The notes under the pieces: model-generated
The model's database searches: none
Seen by the model: only the letters and a program-made list of their open reading frames with translations
What the model was told of the DNA's origin: nothing
Position numbers and translations under genes: made by a program
In this document: positions 1-6,295 of the stretch, in pieces
Layout: every line of letters starts with the position of its first letter
Numbering within the stretch: position 1 is the stretch's first letter
NCBI GenBank assembly: GCA_913046815.1
Contig: CAJWTE010000018.1
Coordinates: 1-11,213 of the forward strand
From: an uncultured bacterium
Lineage (GTDB): Bacteria > Patescibacteriota > Minisyncoccia > Phycocordibacterales > UBA918
DNA length: 11,213 nt
Direction of reading: 5' to 3'

Positions 1-1
1 T

Positions 2-265
2 ATTGGTGTAACGGCCAATAGAGTAGGAGATGTATGGAAACCGCTACTTAATTCTGACATAAGCAAATATTCAAATTACCAAGCGAACCAGTTGGTTGGA
101 TACGCCCGTGATGGCTTTCCAATTTATGGGATGGCAGAGGATACGCAGGAATTGGACAGTTGTGGTGGTCATTATGTGGACTTTAGCTACAGATACCAAT
201 TACAAGCGGATGCTGAAGGTATTATTTTGTGTTATGCCGGACTTCCAGAATTATTGGAACTTTGA
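2..265 (+). CDS. YHYH-domain protein, C-terminal part (5' end outside window)
   Basis: The frame is open from the window edge to TGA at 263-265, giving 87 residues with no start codon inside. The reading shows GYARDGFPIYG (98-130), LDSCGGH (152-172) and a later CYAGLP. These correspond in order to the conserved core of YHYH-domain proteins, which usually read DGFPIYG, LDxCxGH, YHYH and GCxxG. YHYH proteins are generally secreted or surface proteins of unknown biochemical function. Here the naming motif is changed to YRYQ (188-199), so both of its histidines are lost. Any signal peptide would lie upstream of the window. The stop is only three bases before the next ATG, so the two genes probably share a transcript. 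Family assignment is good; function is unknown. Confidence 0.78.
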   Translation: MGVTANRVGDVWKPLLNSDISKYSNYQANQLVGYARDGFPIYGMAEDTQELDSCGGHYVDFSYRYQLQADAEGIILCYAGLPELLEL

Positions 266-268
266 TTT

Positions 269-976
269 ATGGCTACTTTAGTTTTTGATATAGAGACAGT
301 AGGGGAGAACTGGCGGGATTTGGACGAGTCTACCCAGTCAGTACTGACTAATTGGGTAGACAAAACTGCTCGCAGTGAGGAGGAACATTTGGCAATGATA
401 ACTGACGTACAAAATGGTTTAGGGTTTTCTCCTTTGACTGGGATGGTGGTGGCCATTGCTTTGTATGATATTGAAAGGGGAAAGGGAGCAGTGTACTACA
501 CAGGTAAAGGAGATGAATTAGATGAAGATTTGCAGAACTTTAAATTAAAGCAGAGAAATGAGAGTGAGATGTTAAAGGAGTTTTGGGAGGGCGCGATCAA
601 CTATGATACCTTCGTCACTTTCAATGGCAGATCGTTTGATGTGCCATTTCTCTGGCATCGTAGCGCCGTTCATGGAATTACTCCCACCAAAAATCTGATG
701 GAGAGTAGATATAAAAGTCAACAACGAACCTGTCGTCATGTAGACTTACTAGATGAGTTAACATGGTATGGAGTAATGAATAAGCGTCCAAACTTGCACC
801 TATTTTGTCGTGCTTATGGCATAAATAGCCCGAAGGACAATGGGGTTACAGGTGATGATATCACGGAACTTTTCCTCAAGGAAAAGTTCCGTGATATCGC
901 TCTCTACAACATCCGCGATGTCATCGCTACTACTGAGCTTTATCAAGTTTATTCAAACCACTTTGAGTGGCGATAA
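269..976 (+). CDS. DEDDy 3'-5' exonuclease, PolB-related (RNase H-like fold)
   Basis: A 235-residue stand-alone exonuclease domain of the predicted PolB-like 3'-5' exonuclease family. The three Exo motifs are present: Exo I is FDIET with D7 and E9, Exo II is FNGRSFDVPFL with D124, and Exo III is YNIRD with Y213 and D217. The Y-x3-D spacing puts it in the DEDDy subgroup, which uses two metal ions to remove nucleotides from 3' ends. The segment NLHLFCRAYGINSPKDNGV (175-193) is also typical. No polymerase domain is attached, so a role in DNA repair or nucleic-acid turnover is inferred. The ATG lies three bases after the preceding stop; a weak GGAA sits nine bases upstream of it. Residues 197-210 are encoded by a perfect inverted repeat, listed separately. 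The substrate (DNA or RNA) cannot be told from sequence. Confidence 0.88.
   Translation: MATLVFDIETVGENWRDLDESTQSVLTNWVDKTARSEEEHLAMITDVQNGLGFSPLTGMVVAIALYDIERGKGAVYYTGKGDELDEDLQNFKLKQRNESEMLKEFWEGAINYDTFVTFNGRSFDVPFLWHRSAVHGITPTKNLMESRYKSQQRTCRHVDLLDELTWYGVMNKRPNLHLFCRAYGINSPKDNGVTGDDITELFLKEKFRDIALYNIRDVIATTELYQVYSNHFEWR
857..898. repeat. 20-bp inverted repeat with 2-nt centre, inside the exonuclease gene
   Basis: The left arm 857-876 (GATATCACGGAACTTTTCCT) and the right arm 879-898 are exact reverse complements, separated only by CA at 877-878. The repeat is exactly 14 codons long and in register with the gene, encoding residues 197-210 (DITELFLKEKFRDI) just before Exo III. In mRNA the practical hairpin is about 19 bp with a UCAA loop. 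No T-run follows, so it is not an ordinary intrinsic terminator. Confidence 0.95.
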
Positions 977-978
977 GT

Positions 979-984
979 TAGAAT
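979..984 (+). promoter_or_regulatory. Candidate -10 box (TAGAAT) for the GH1 gene
   Basis: TAGAAT ends six bases before the ATG at 991, which would place transcription start on or next to the start codon and give a leaderless mRNA. I see no good -35 hexamer at 16-18 bases and no TG extension. The gene may instead be read from the upstream transcript. Confidence 0.3.
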
Positions 985-990
985 AGGTAC

Positions 991-2211
991 ATGAAAAAGT
1001 TTCCAAAAGGTTTCTATTGGGGTGCGGCCACTGCGGGATATCAGGTAGAAGGCTGGAATGAGAATACTGATTGGTCAGAGGCGGCTAGAAAGGGCAAGGT
1101 TCCACCTGCTGGTAGACTTTGTGATCATTATAATTTGTATGATAAAGATTTTGCTTTGGCTAAAGAGTTGGGACACAATGCACACCGCTTTGGCATAGAG
1201 TGGGCTAGGATAGAGCCTGAACCGGGAGAGTTCAACCATGAAGAAGTCGAGCATTACAGAGATGTGCTGAAATCGCTGCATAAACATGGACTGGAGCCTT
1301 TTGTTACTCTTTGGCACTTCACTCTTCCTGTTTGGTTTGCTGAGTCCGGAGGTTTTGAAAGAGAGGATGCTGACATTATTTTTGCTCGATATTGTAAATT
1401 TGTAGTGGAAGAGTTGGGCGACTTGTGTACACATTTCGCCACCATTAATGAGCCAAATGTGTGGGCAGGACATGGTTATCTCTTCGGATCTTGGCCTCCC
1501 TTCAAAAGAGCAAAAATTTTTACCAAGACATTAGGTAAAGATGACGGTTCGACTGCTAGAGTGGGTGCGGTACCGCAGTTCGGTAATTTTTTGCGGTATA
1601 GAAAGGTAGAACAGAATTTAATTAAGGCTCATAAGAGAGCTTATACTGTAATCAAGGAACTATCTCCACAGACGCAAGTTAGCCTAGTCAAACACGTGCA
1701 CGTTTTTTGTAGCAATTGGAATCCATTTAATTTTCTAAAAGCAAAAGCTATGAATTATCTGCAGTCTGGTAAATTTATGTCTGCTATAGATACGCATCTT
1801 GACGAACTCTCTTTAAATTACTACCGACGTACAAAATTTGGCGATAGAAAAGTGTATCAAAAGTCTGACATGGGTTGGGAAATGTATCCTGAAGGTATAT
1901 ATCGCGCTCTTTTGTCTCTTAAAAAGTACAACAAACCAGTGTACGTGTCGGAAGCTGGGGTAGCGGATGAGGAAGATCGTTTTCGGGCTGACTACATAAG
2001 AAAGCAAGTCAAAGCAACACATAGAGCTATAGAGGCCGGCGTGGATGTACGCGGTCACATGTACTGGTCCTTGCTCGACAACTACGAGTGGGCACTGGGG
2101 ACGGAGAAGAAATTTGGCTTAATAGAAGTAAATTACCAAACACTGGAACGGAAACCTCGTCTTTCTGCCTACGAGTATAAAAAAATTATTGAACGTAATG
2201 GATTAGATTAG
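991..2211 (+). CDS. Glycoside hydrolase family 1 (beta-glucosidase/beta-galactosidase type)
   Basis: A 406-residue retaining beta-glycosidase with the (beta/alpha)8 GH1 fold. The N-terminal signature FYWGAATAGYQVEG (8-21) is followed by HRFGIEWARI (65-74) and LWHF (107-110). TINEPN (151-156) carries the acid/base E154, YVSEAG (318-323) the nucleophile E321, and WSLLDNYEWALG (359-370) with FGLIEV completes the glycone site. GH1 enzymes cleave terminal beta-linked sugars from small glycosides. There is no signal peptide or membrane segment, so it should act in the cytoplasm on imported substrate. It is shorter than most GH1 proteins (usually about 440-480), and the nucleophile motif is SEAG instead of the usual TENG. 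Residues 172-209 form a lysine-rich stretch I cannot align from memory. The transporter and GH-A glycosidase downstream fit a sugar-use role. Exact sugar specificity is unknown. Confidence 0.93.
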   Translation: MKKFPKGFYWGAATAGYQVEGWNENTDWSEAARKGKVPPAGRLCDHYNLYDKDFALAKELGHNAHRFGIEWARIEPEPGEFNHEEVEHYRDVLKSLHKHGLEPFVTLWHFTLPVWFAESGGFEREDADIIFARYCKFVVEELGDLCTHFATINEPNVWAGHGYLFGSWPPFKRAKIFTKTLGKDDGSTARVGAVPQFGNFLRYRKVEQNLIKAHKRAYTVIKELSPQTQVSLVKHVHVFCSNWNPFNFLKAKAMNYLQSGKFMSAIDTHLDELSLNYYRRTKFGDRKVYQKSDMGWEMYPEGIYRALLSLKKYNKPVYVSEAGVADEEDRFRADYIRKQVKATHRAIEAGVDVRGHMYWSLLDNYEWALGTEKKFGLIEVNYQTLERKPRLSAYEYKKIIERNGLD

Positions 2212-2284
2212 ACTGTTGGAAAGTTATTAATGGGTGCAGCGTTTTGTCTTGTGTGGACATGAGCAAATATTTAATCTGAATTAA

Positions 2285-2293
2285 TGGGATAAT
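2285..2293 (+). promoter_or_regulatory. Candidate extended -10 (TGGGATAAT) for the transporter gene
   Basis: TG, one base, then GATAAT, ending six bases before the ATG at 2300. It lies in an 88-base gap after the GH1 gene, the widest gap in the left part of the + strand cluster. Transcription would start at or beside the ATG, a leaderless arrangement. No convincing -35 is visible, as is common for extended -10 promoters. Confidence 0.42.
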
Positions 2294-2299
2294 TCGTAC

Positions 2300-3238
2300 A
2301 TGTCGTGGATTTTCTTAGCGGGTGCTGGCCAGCTCATCAATGCAGTGGTGGCTATTTTGGATAAGTTTATTGTCAGTGACGAGAAAATGTTGCCACGTCC
2401 TTTTGTCTACGCCTTCTTCACATGTTTGATAACTGGCGGTTGGATTTTTGTTTATTTACTTGGCTTCCTGCCTGGTTTTAGTCAGTACGGAGTTCCACAA
2501 CTTGCAAATATACAAACGCCAACTATTCAAGTAGTGGGAATGGCATTTCTAGCTGCGTATACATTTTTTATGGCCTTGGTTTCCATGTATACAGCTTTAA
2601 AAGAAGCTGACGCTTCCACTGTTATGCCGGTTATAGGAGCAGTTTCAGCTGTCTCAACGTTCGGTATGTCTTTTTTGTTTCTTGGCAATACTTTCTCTCT
2701 TCATTTTGCCTCCGGCATCGCACTTTTGGTAATTGGAATGTTGCTGGTTTCGCAAATGAACTTTAGAAAAAACGTTGCTTTACTAACTGTTCATGCCGGT
2801 GTCTTCTTTGCTCTGCACTACATTGCTTTAAAGGGTCTGTTTGAGGAAACGTCATTTGACAATGGTTTTTTCTGGTCGCGTATTAGTTTTGTTTTGTTTG
2901 CACTGTCGCTTTTATTGGTGCCTACTTATTGGGATAAGATTTATCGACAGTCACGTACTACCACCAGAAAGGGAGGAGTCTTGGTGTTGGCTACCAAAAT
3001 TTTGGCTGGTATGGCGGCATTCATGCTTTTGAAAGCAACGGACTGGGGAGATGTGGCTGTGGTACAAGCGTTAGACGGACTTAAATTTGTCTTCATCATT
3101 ATCATAAGCTTGCTGTTTGGAAGGTTCATACCTCATGCGGCAGGTGAAAATGACCATAGTGTTAAAGCTATTATGAAGAAAGTCTTGTACGTTTCGGTCA
3201 TTAGCATAGGGTTTATTGTTTTATTCATTGGTTCATGA
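2300..3238 (+). CDS. EamA/DMT-family membrane transporter
   Basis: A 312-residue very hydrophobic protein with about ten predicted membrane spans in two similar halves, the layout of EamA (drug/metabolite transporter) permeases. The end of the first half reads YTALKEADASTVMPVIGAVS (97-116), then a span and GIALLVIGMLLVSQ. The second half has the matching LLKATDWGDVAVVQALDGLK (243-262), then two spans. The pattern of a helix, a short acidic or polar break and then A-x-x-V/P-x-x-x-L is typical of EamA repeats. Substrates in this superfamily range from amino acids and nucleotide sugars to sugars and drugs, so none can be assigned. Its place between a cytoplasmic GH1 and an anchored glycosidase suggests saccharide transport, which is inference. 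Its stop overlaps the next start by four bases (ATGA), implying translational coupling. Confidence 0.82.
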   Translation: MSWIFLAGAGQLINAVVAILDKFIVSDEKMLPRPFVYAFFTCLITGGWIFVYLLGFLPGFSQYGVPQLANIQTPTIQVVGMAFLAAYTFFMALVSMYTALKEADASTVMPVIGAVSAVSTFGMSFLFLGNTFSLHFASGIALLVIGMLLVSQMNFRKNVALLTVHAGVFFALHYIALKGLFEETSFDNGFFWSRISFVLFALSLLLVPTYWDKIYRQSRTTTRKGGVLVLATKILAGMAAFMLLKATDWGDVAVVQALDGLKFVFIIIISLLFGRFIPHAAGENDHSVKAIMKKVLYVSVISIGFIVLFIGS

Positions 3239-4248
3239 AAAGTTGGTTTCAAACAAAATGCGTCTTTTTCTACAAATGCATTCTGGCGTTAGGAATTCTG
3301 TCTTTGTTAGTGGTAGCTTTGGCTTGGCGACCATTTCCTACAAGTATCACCTACGGCATGTCGTTTAATACTCTTTATGCGGAAGAGTTGGGCTTGGATT
3401 GGTACGAAGTTTATGACGCTATGCTCGAAGAGATGAATATTAAACATTTAAGACTGGCTGCACACTGGCCTATGATAGAGCCAACACAGGATTCTTTTGA
3501 CTTTACTGAGATGGACTATCAAATGAATAAGGCTTACGAAGAAGGTGCTAGTGTAATATTGGCAATTGGCAGAAGGTTGCCTAGGTGGCCTGAGTGTCAT
3601 GTACCTGATTGGGCTTATGCTATGAGCTGGGAAGAACAAAAAACAGAACTCAGAGCCTATTTGTTGGAAGTGGTTGAAAGGTATAAGAGTCATCCAGCAC
3701 TCGAATATTGGCAAGTGGAAAATGAGCCTTATCTAGGTGTTTTTGCAAAAGAACATTGTGGAGATTTGGACGAAGAGTTCTTGGGCGAGGAAATAGCTAT
3801 AGTGCGTGAATTGGATCAAAAGCATGAAATATTGGTGACAGACAGTGGCAACTTGGGTTTGTGGGCTGGGGCATACAAGCTAGGCGATGTGTTTGGTACT
3901 AGTGTATATGTGCATTTTTGGAATCCTGAACTTGGACAGTTTAAGACTATACAGCCACCAGCTGTATATCGACTGAAAACCAACCTAATGAAGCTATTGT
4001 ATGGAAATAAAGATGTGATGTTGATTGAGCTTTCTGCAGAGCCATGGCTCATATCTCCTGTAGTAGAGGTCGATATTGAGACTCAGTTTTCACGCATGGA
4101 TTTGGATAAAATAAAAGACATCGTTGACTATGCGGAAAGGACTCGTTTCGATAGACAGTATTTGTGGGGAGCAGAATGGTGGTATTGGTTGAGGCAAAAT
4201 GACCACCCGGAAATATGGGACTTCGGCATAGAACTGTTTAATAAATGA
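3235..4248 (+). CDS. Membrane-anchored clan GH-A glycosidase (GH5/GH39/GH42-like TIM barrel)
   Basis: A 337-residue protein. A basic N-terminus and one hydrophobic segment (about 12-31) form an uncleaved signal anchor, so the catalytic domain should face outside. The rest reads as a (beta/alpha)8 glycosidase: YGMSFN (40-45) for strand 1, HLRLAAHWPMIEP (71-83) for strand 2, and YWQVENEP (158-165) ending strand 4 with acid/base candidate E164. VMLIELSAEPW (261-271) fits strand 7, with E265 the likelier nucleophile and E269 an alternative. WGAEWWYWLR (311-320) is the aromatic strand 8. This order of motifs marks clan GH-A, whose members are retaining enzymes. I cannot place it in one GH family with confidence. 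The start overlaps the transporter stop and the stop overlaps the next small gene, both as ATGA. It probably trims external glycans for uptake. Confidence 0.8.
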   Translation: MKSWFQTKCVFFYKCILALGILSLLVVALAWRPFPTSITYGMSFNTLYAEELGLDWYEVYDAMLEEMNIKHLRLAAHWPMIEPTQDSFDFTEMDYQMNKAYEEGASVILAIGRRLPRWPECHVPDWAYAMSWEEQKTELRAYLLEVVERYKSHPALEYWQVENEPYLGVFAKEHCGDLDEEFLGEEIAIVRELDQKHEILVTDSGNLGLWAGAYKLGDVFGTSVYVHFWNPELGQFKTIQPPAVYRLKTNLMKLLYGNKDVMLIELSAEPWLISPVVEVDIETQFSRMDLDKIKDIVDYAERTRFDRQYLWGAEWWYWLRQNDHPEIWDFGIELFNK

Positions 4249-4397
4249 TTATGAAATGGCATAAAATATTTTTTTGGGTGCACTTTGATCATCCTCATAC
4301 CAGACAAAAAGAGTTATCTAGACCGAGAGTCGTTATTATGTCACTGGTAATTTTATTATTTTTGATTGCATTTTTCTTATTGAAGATGGTGATATAA
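4245..4397 (+). CDS. Small single-span membrane protein (50 aa), hypothetical
   Basis: ATG at 4245 overlaps the TGA of the glycosidase gene (ATGA), and the frame runs to TAA at 4395-4397. A second in-frame ATG lies at 4251. The product begins MIMKWHKIFFWV, followed by a polar, histidine-bearing stretch HFDHPHTRQKELSRPR. A single strong hydrophobic helix (about residues 29-48, VVIMSLVILLFLIAFFLLK) ends near the C-terminus. The basic residues before the helix suggest that the N-terminus is cytoplasmic. The same four-base overlap is used one gene upstream, which supports real, coupled translation. I recognise no family. Its stop codon lies within the promoter of the next gene. It could be a partner of the anchored glycosidase or transporter, but nothing in the sequence shows this. 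Confidence 0.55.
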   Translation: MIMKWHKIFFWVHFDHPHTRQKELSRPRVVIMSLVILLFLIAFFLLKMVI

Positions 4398-4398
4398 T
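4390..4398 (+). promoter_or_regulatory. Extended -10 promoter (TGATATAAT) for the DUF389 gene
   Basis: A perfect TATAAT (4393-4398) preceded by TG plus one base gives a consensus extended -10 element. Transcription would start near 4405, leaving a leader of about 20 bases before the ATG at 4427. There is no clear -35 at 16-18 bases. The box overlaps the TAA stop of the small upstream gene, so it would start a second transcript for the DUF389, beta-helix and perhaps HAD genes. Confidence 0.58.
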
Positions 4399-4426
4399 GA
4401 CGTTGTTTATTATGTAATTACTCAAA

Positions 4427-5167
4427 ATGATTTTTCTTGCCAGATTTCAAGCCATAGATGATAAAGACAAAGCTGCGGTAGTGCGTAAGCTAATGCGCAA
4501 CAGTACCCCTGACTTCACTTTCTTTTATATTACAAGCTTAGCTGTACTAATGGCCACTTTCGGTCTTTTATTGAATAGTGCTGCTATTGTAATTGGTAGC
4601 ATGCTTATTGCACCAGTTTTGTATCCAATTCTCGGTATTGCTCTTGGACTGGTCATGTCCAATTCCAATATTATAGGCAGATCTTTTATCACACTGGTAA
4701 AGTCGTTTGCTTTGGCGGTAGGATTATCGGCTCTGGCAACGGTATTTTTTGCTGAAGAGGGTGTTCTTGTAACTTCTGAAGTCTTGTTGCGAACCGAGCC
4801 CAACCTCATTCACTTTATGGTAGCAGCAGTCGCAGGCTCTGCTGTAGCCTACATACTGGGACGGTCCGAGTGGAGTGAAACTTTGCCAGGGATAGCGATT
4901 TCGGTTGCGCTACTACCACCTTTAGCAGCAATTGGAGTCGGTATTGCGGCACTTGATTTAAATGTGATTACAGGCGCTACTGTGATGCTTTTGGTTAATC
5001 TTGCTGGTATATTGTTCGCCGCTATGATTACCTTCTCGATGATGAATTTACACGACAAGATCAGGATTGCTGAATCAACCATTAAACAGGCTGATAAGCA
5101 AAAAGAGGAAGAGGATGAAGAGGTGGAAGAAATATCTAAACATAGCCAATCAATAGATACAAAATAA
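4427..5167 (+). CDS. DUF389-family integral membrane protein
   Basis: A 246-residue membrane protein with about six spans (roughly 31-50, 51-76, 84-108, 128-145, 153-175 and 181-204). Two signatures identify the DUF389 family: LLNSAAIVIGSMLIAPVLYPI (48-68) and LPGIAISVALLPPLAAIGVG (153-172), both with the family's glycine/proline-rich hydrophobic motifs. The biochemical role of DUF389 proteins is not settled. The N-terminus is short, without the extra soluble domain seen in longer members. The C-terminus is a charged tail, lysine-rich then acidic (KQKEEEDEEVEEISK, 224-238), likely cytoplasmic. No Shine-Dalgarno sequence precedes the ATG. The stop shares one base with the next start (TAATG), so it is coupled to the beta-helix membrane protein, suggesting a joint envelope function. 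Confidence 0.87.
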   Translation: MIFLARFQAIDDKDKAAVVRKLMRNSTPDFTFFYITSLAVLMATFGLLLNSAAIVIGSMLIAPVLYPILGIALGLVMSNSNIIGRSFITLVKSFALAVGLSALATVFFAEEGVLVTSEVLLRTEPNLIHFMVAAVAGSAVAYILGRSEWSETLPGIAISVALLPPLAAIGVGIAALDLNVITGATVMLLVNLAGILFAAMITFSMMNLHDKIRIAESTIKQADKQKEEEDEEVEEISKHSQSIDTK

Positions 5168-6264
5168 TGAGAAAATTACGACTAACACTTCTTTTTGCAA
5201 TATTCCTTCTTCCGAGCTTGTTGCAGGCAGAAACGGTACTTCGCTCATCAGATGTGGTGGTAGTAAATGAAGGTCAGACTGTAGTTGAGGATTTGTACGC
5301 AAAAGGTAGGTCGGTAAATATATCTGGCACGGTGCTAGGTGATTTTTTAGCTATCGGAGGTCAAGTGACTGTCAATGGCAGTATTGAGTCCGACCTAATG
5401 GCATTGGCTGGTGTGGCTCAGATACACGGTCCCATAAAGGATGATTTACGCCTGCTAGCAGGGGAAGTTGTAATTGGCGATGCTGTTGGTGGTGACATTT
5501 TTGTCTTTGGAGGAGTATTAAATATCCTATCTACAGCGGAAGTGAAAGGGGACGTATTCTTTTTTGGTGGCGAGGCATCAATCCACGGTCCAGTAGGGGG
5601 ATCTATAATGGGTACTTATGACAGTTTGCACATCGACTCATCCGTTGGTGGTAATGTAGATGTTAAAGTATCTCAAAGTCTTACTTTATCTGCGCAGGCT
5701 AAGTTGGGTGGAAACTTGTCATACTCCAGCAATACTGATTTACATAGAGAACCCTCAACCGAAATAAAGGGAGATGTAGTTGCAAATACAAATGACTATT
5801 CGTCAGTACCAATACAAGAATTGACTTTAATTTTCATACTGCTGTTTGGTACTCTCGTCATGTATTTATTGTTCAGATCGGACGTTGATACTTTTGCGTC
5901 TCATTCATGTAGGTACTATAAAAGCTCACTACTTGTAGGTGTGGCGGTCACTCTACTGGCACCAGTCGTAATTATAATTTTGCTCTATACGATTCTCGGC
6001 TCTTTGCTTGGTTTATTACTTGTAAGTGTGTATTTGGTTTGTCTCATGACCGCATGCCTTATTGTGCCTGCCATGGTCGGCTTCATGTTGCATAGATTGT
6101 TTGAACGAAAAGCCAAACCTTCACTTACTAGTTTACTAATCGGCTCTTTATTTATTGGTATCATCTTACTGATTCCTAGTTTCGGTATATTGTTTTTTGT
6201 CGTTGCTGCTACTTGCGCTGTTGGCAGTATCTCTATTTTGTTTTACAAGAAAGTTTTAGAATAA
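5167..6264 (+). CDS. Secreted beta-helix (bactofilin-like) domain fused to multi-span membrane domain
   Basis: A 365-residue protein. Residues 1-21 are a signal peptide (MRKLRLTLLFAIFLLPSLLQA) with probable cleavage before E22. Residues about 50-208 consist of repeated units of 17 residues, twice lengthened to 19, each with a glycine turn then G-D/G-G and a hydrophobic strand, for example VNISGTVLGDFLAIGGQ, VVIGDAVGGDIFVFGGV and ASIHGPVGGSIMGTYDS. This periodicity matches a beta-solenoid like the polymer-forming bactofilins. After a short linker come about five membrane spans (217-236, 255-276, 278-303, 321-338 and 340-358). The solenoid should be outside, unlike classic bactofilins, which are cytoplasmic. 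It may build a surface lattice or scaffold, which is inference. It is translationally coupled to the DUF389 gene through TAATG. Confidence 0.8.
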   Translation: MRKLRLTLLFAIFLLPSLLQAETVLRSSDVVVVNEGQTVVEDLYAKGRSVNISGTVLGDFLAIGGQVTVNGSIESDLMALAGVAQIHGPIKDDLRLLAGEVVIGDAVGGDIFVFGGVLNILSTAEVKGDVFFFGGEASIHGPVGGSIMGTYDSLHIDSSVGGNVDVKVSQSLTLSAQAKLGGNLSYSSNTDLHREPSTEIKGDVVANTNDYSSVPIQELTLIFILLFGTLVMYLLFRSDVDTFASHSCRYYKSSLLVGVAVTLLAPVVIIILLYTILGSLLGLLLVSVYLVCLMTACLIVPAMVGFMLHRLFERKAKPSLTSLLIGSLFIGIILLIPSFGILFFVVAATCAVGSISILFYKKVLE

Positions 6265-6284
6265 GGAAGTCTTCTGTTAGACTG

Positions 6285-6290
6285 TATTAA
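6285..6290 (+). promoter_or_regulatory. Weak candidate -10 (TATTAA) for the HAD gene
   Basis: TATTAA lies five bases before the ATG at 6296, in a 31-base gap with no Shine-Dalgarno sequence. It fits the short-spacer pattern seen before other genes here but is a poor match and has no visible -35. Read-through from upstream is equally likely. Confidence 0.2.
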
Positions 6291-6295
6291 ATCAT

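Noticed and set aside
96..281. 61-codon + strand open frame near the left edge
   Set aside because: It overlaps the YHYH-domain frame, which carries recognisable motifs, and its own translation resembles nothing.
857..898. Inverted repeat as an intrinsic terminator
   Set aside because: No U-run follows on either strand and it lies inside an intact, motif-complete coding sequence.
1075..1473. 132-codon minus-strand open frame inside the GH1 gene
   Set aside because: It is opposite a gene with intact catalytic motifs and has no promoter, ribosome site or recognisable product.
263..4248. TGA recoding as in Gracilibacteria/Absconditabacteria
   Set aside because: TGA ends several genes here, twice within ATGA start-stop overlaps, and tryptophan positions in motifs use TGG.
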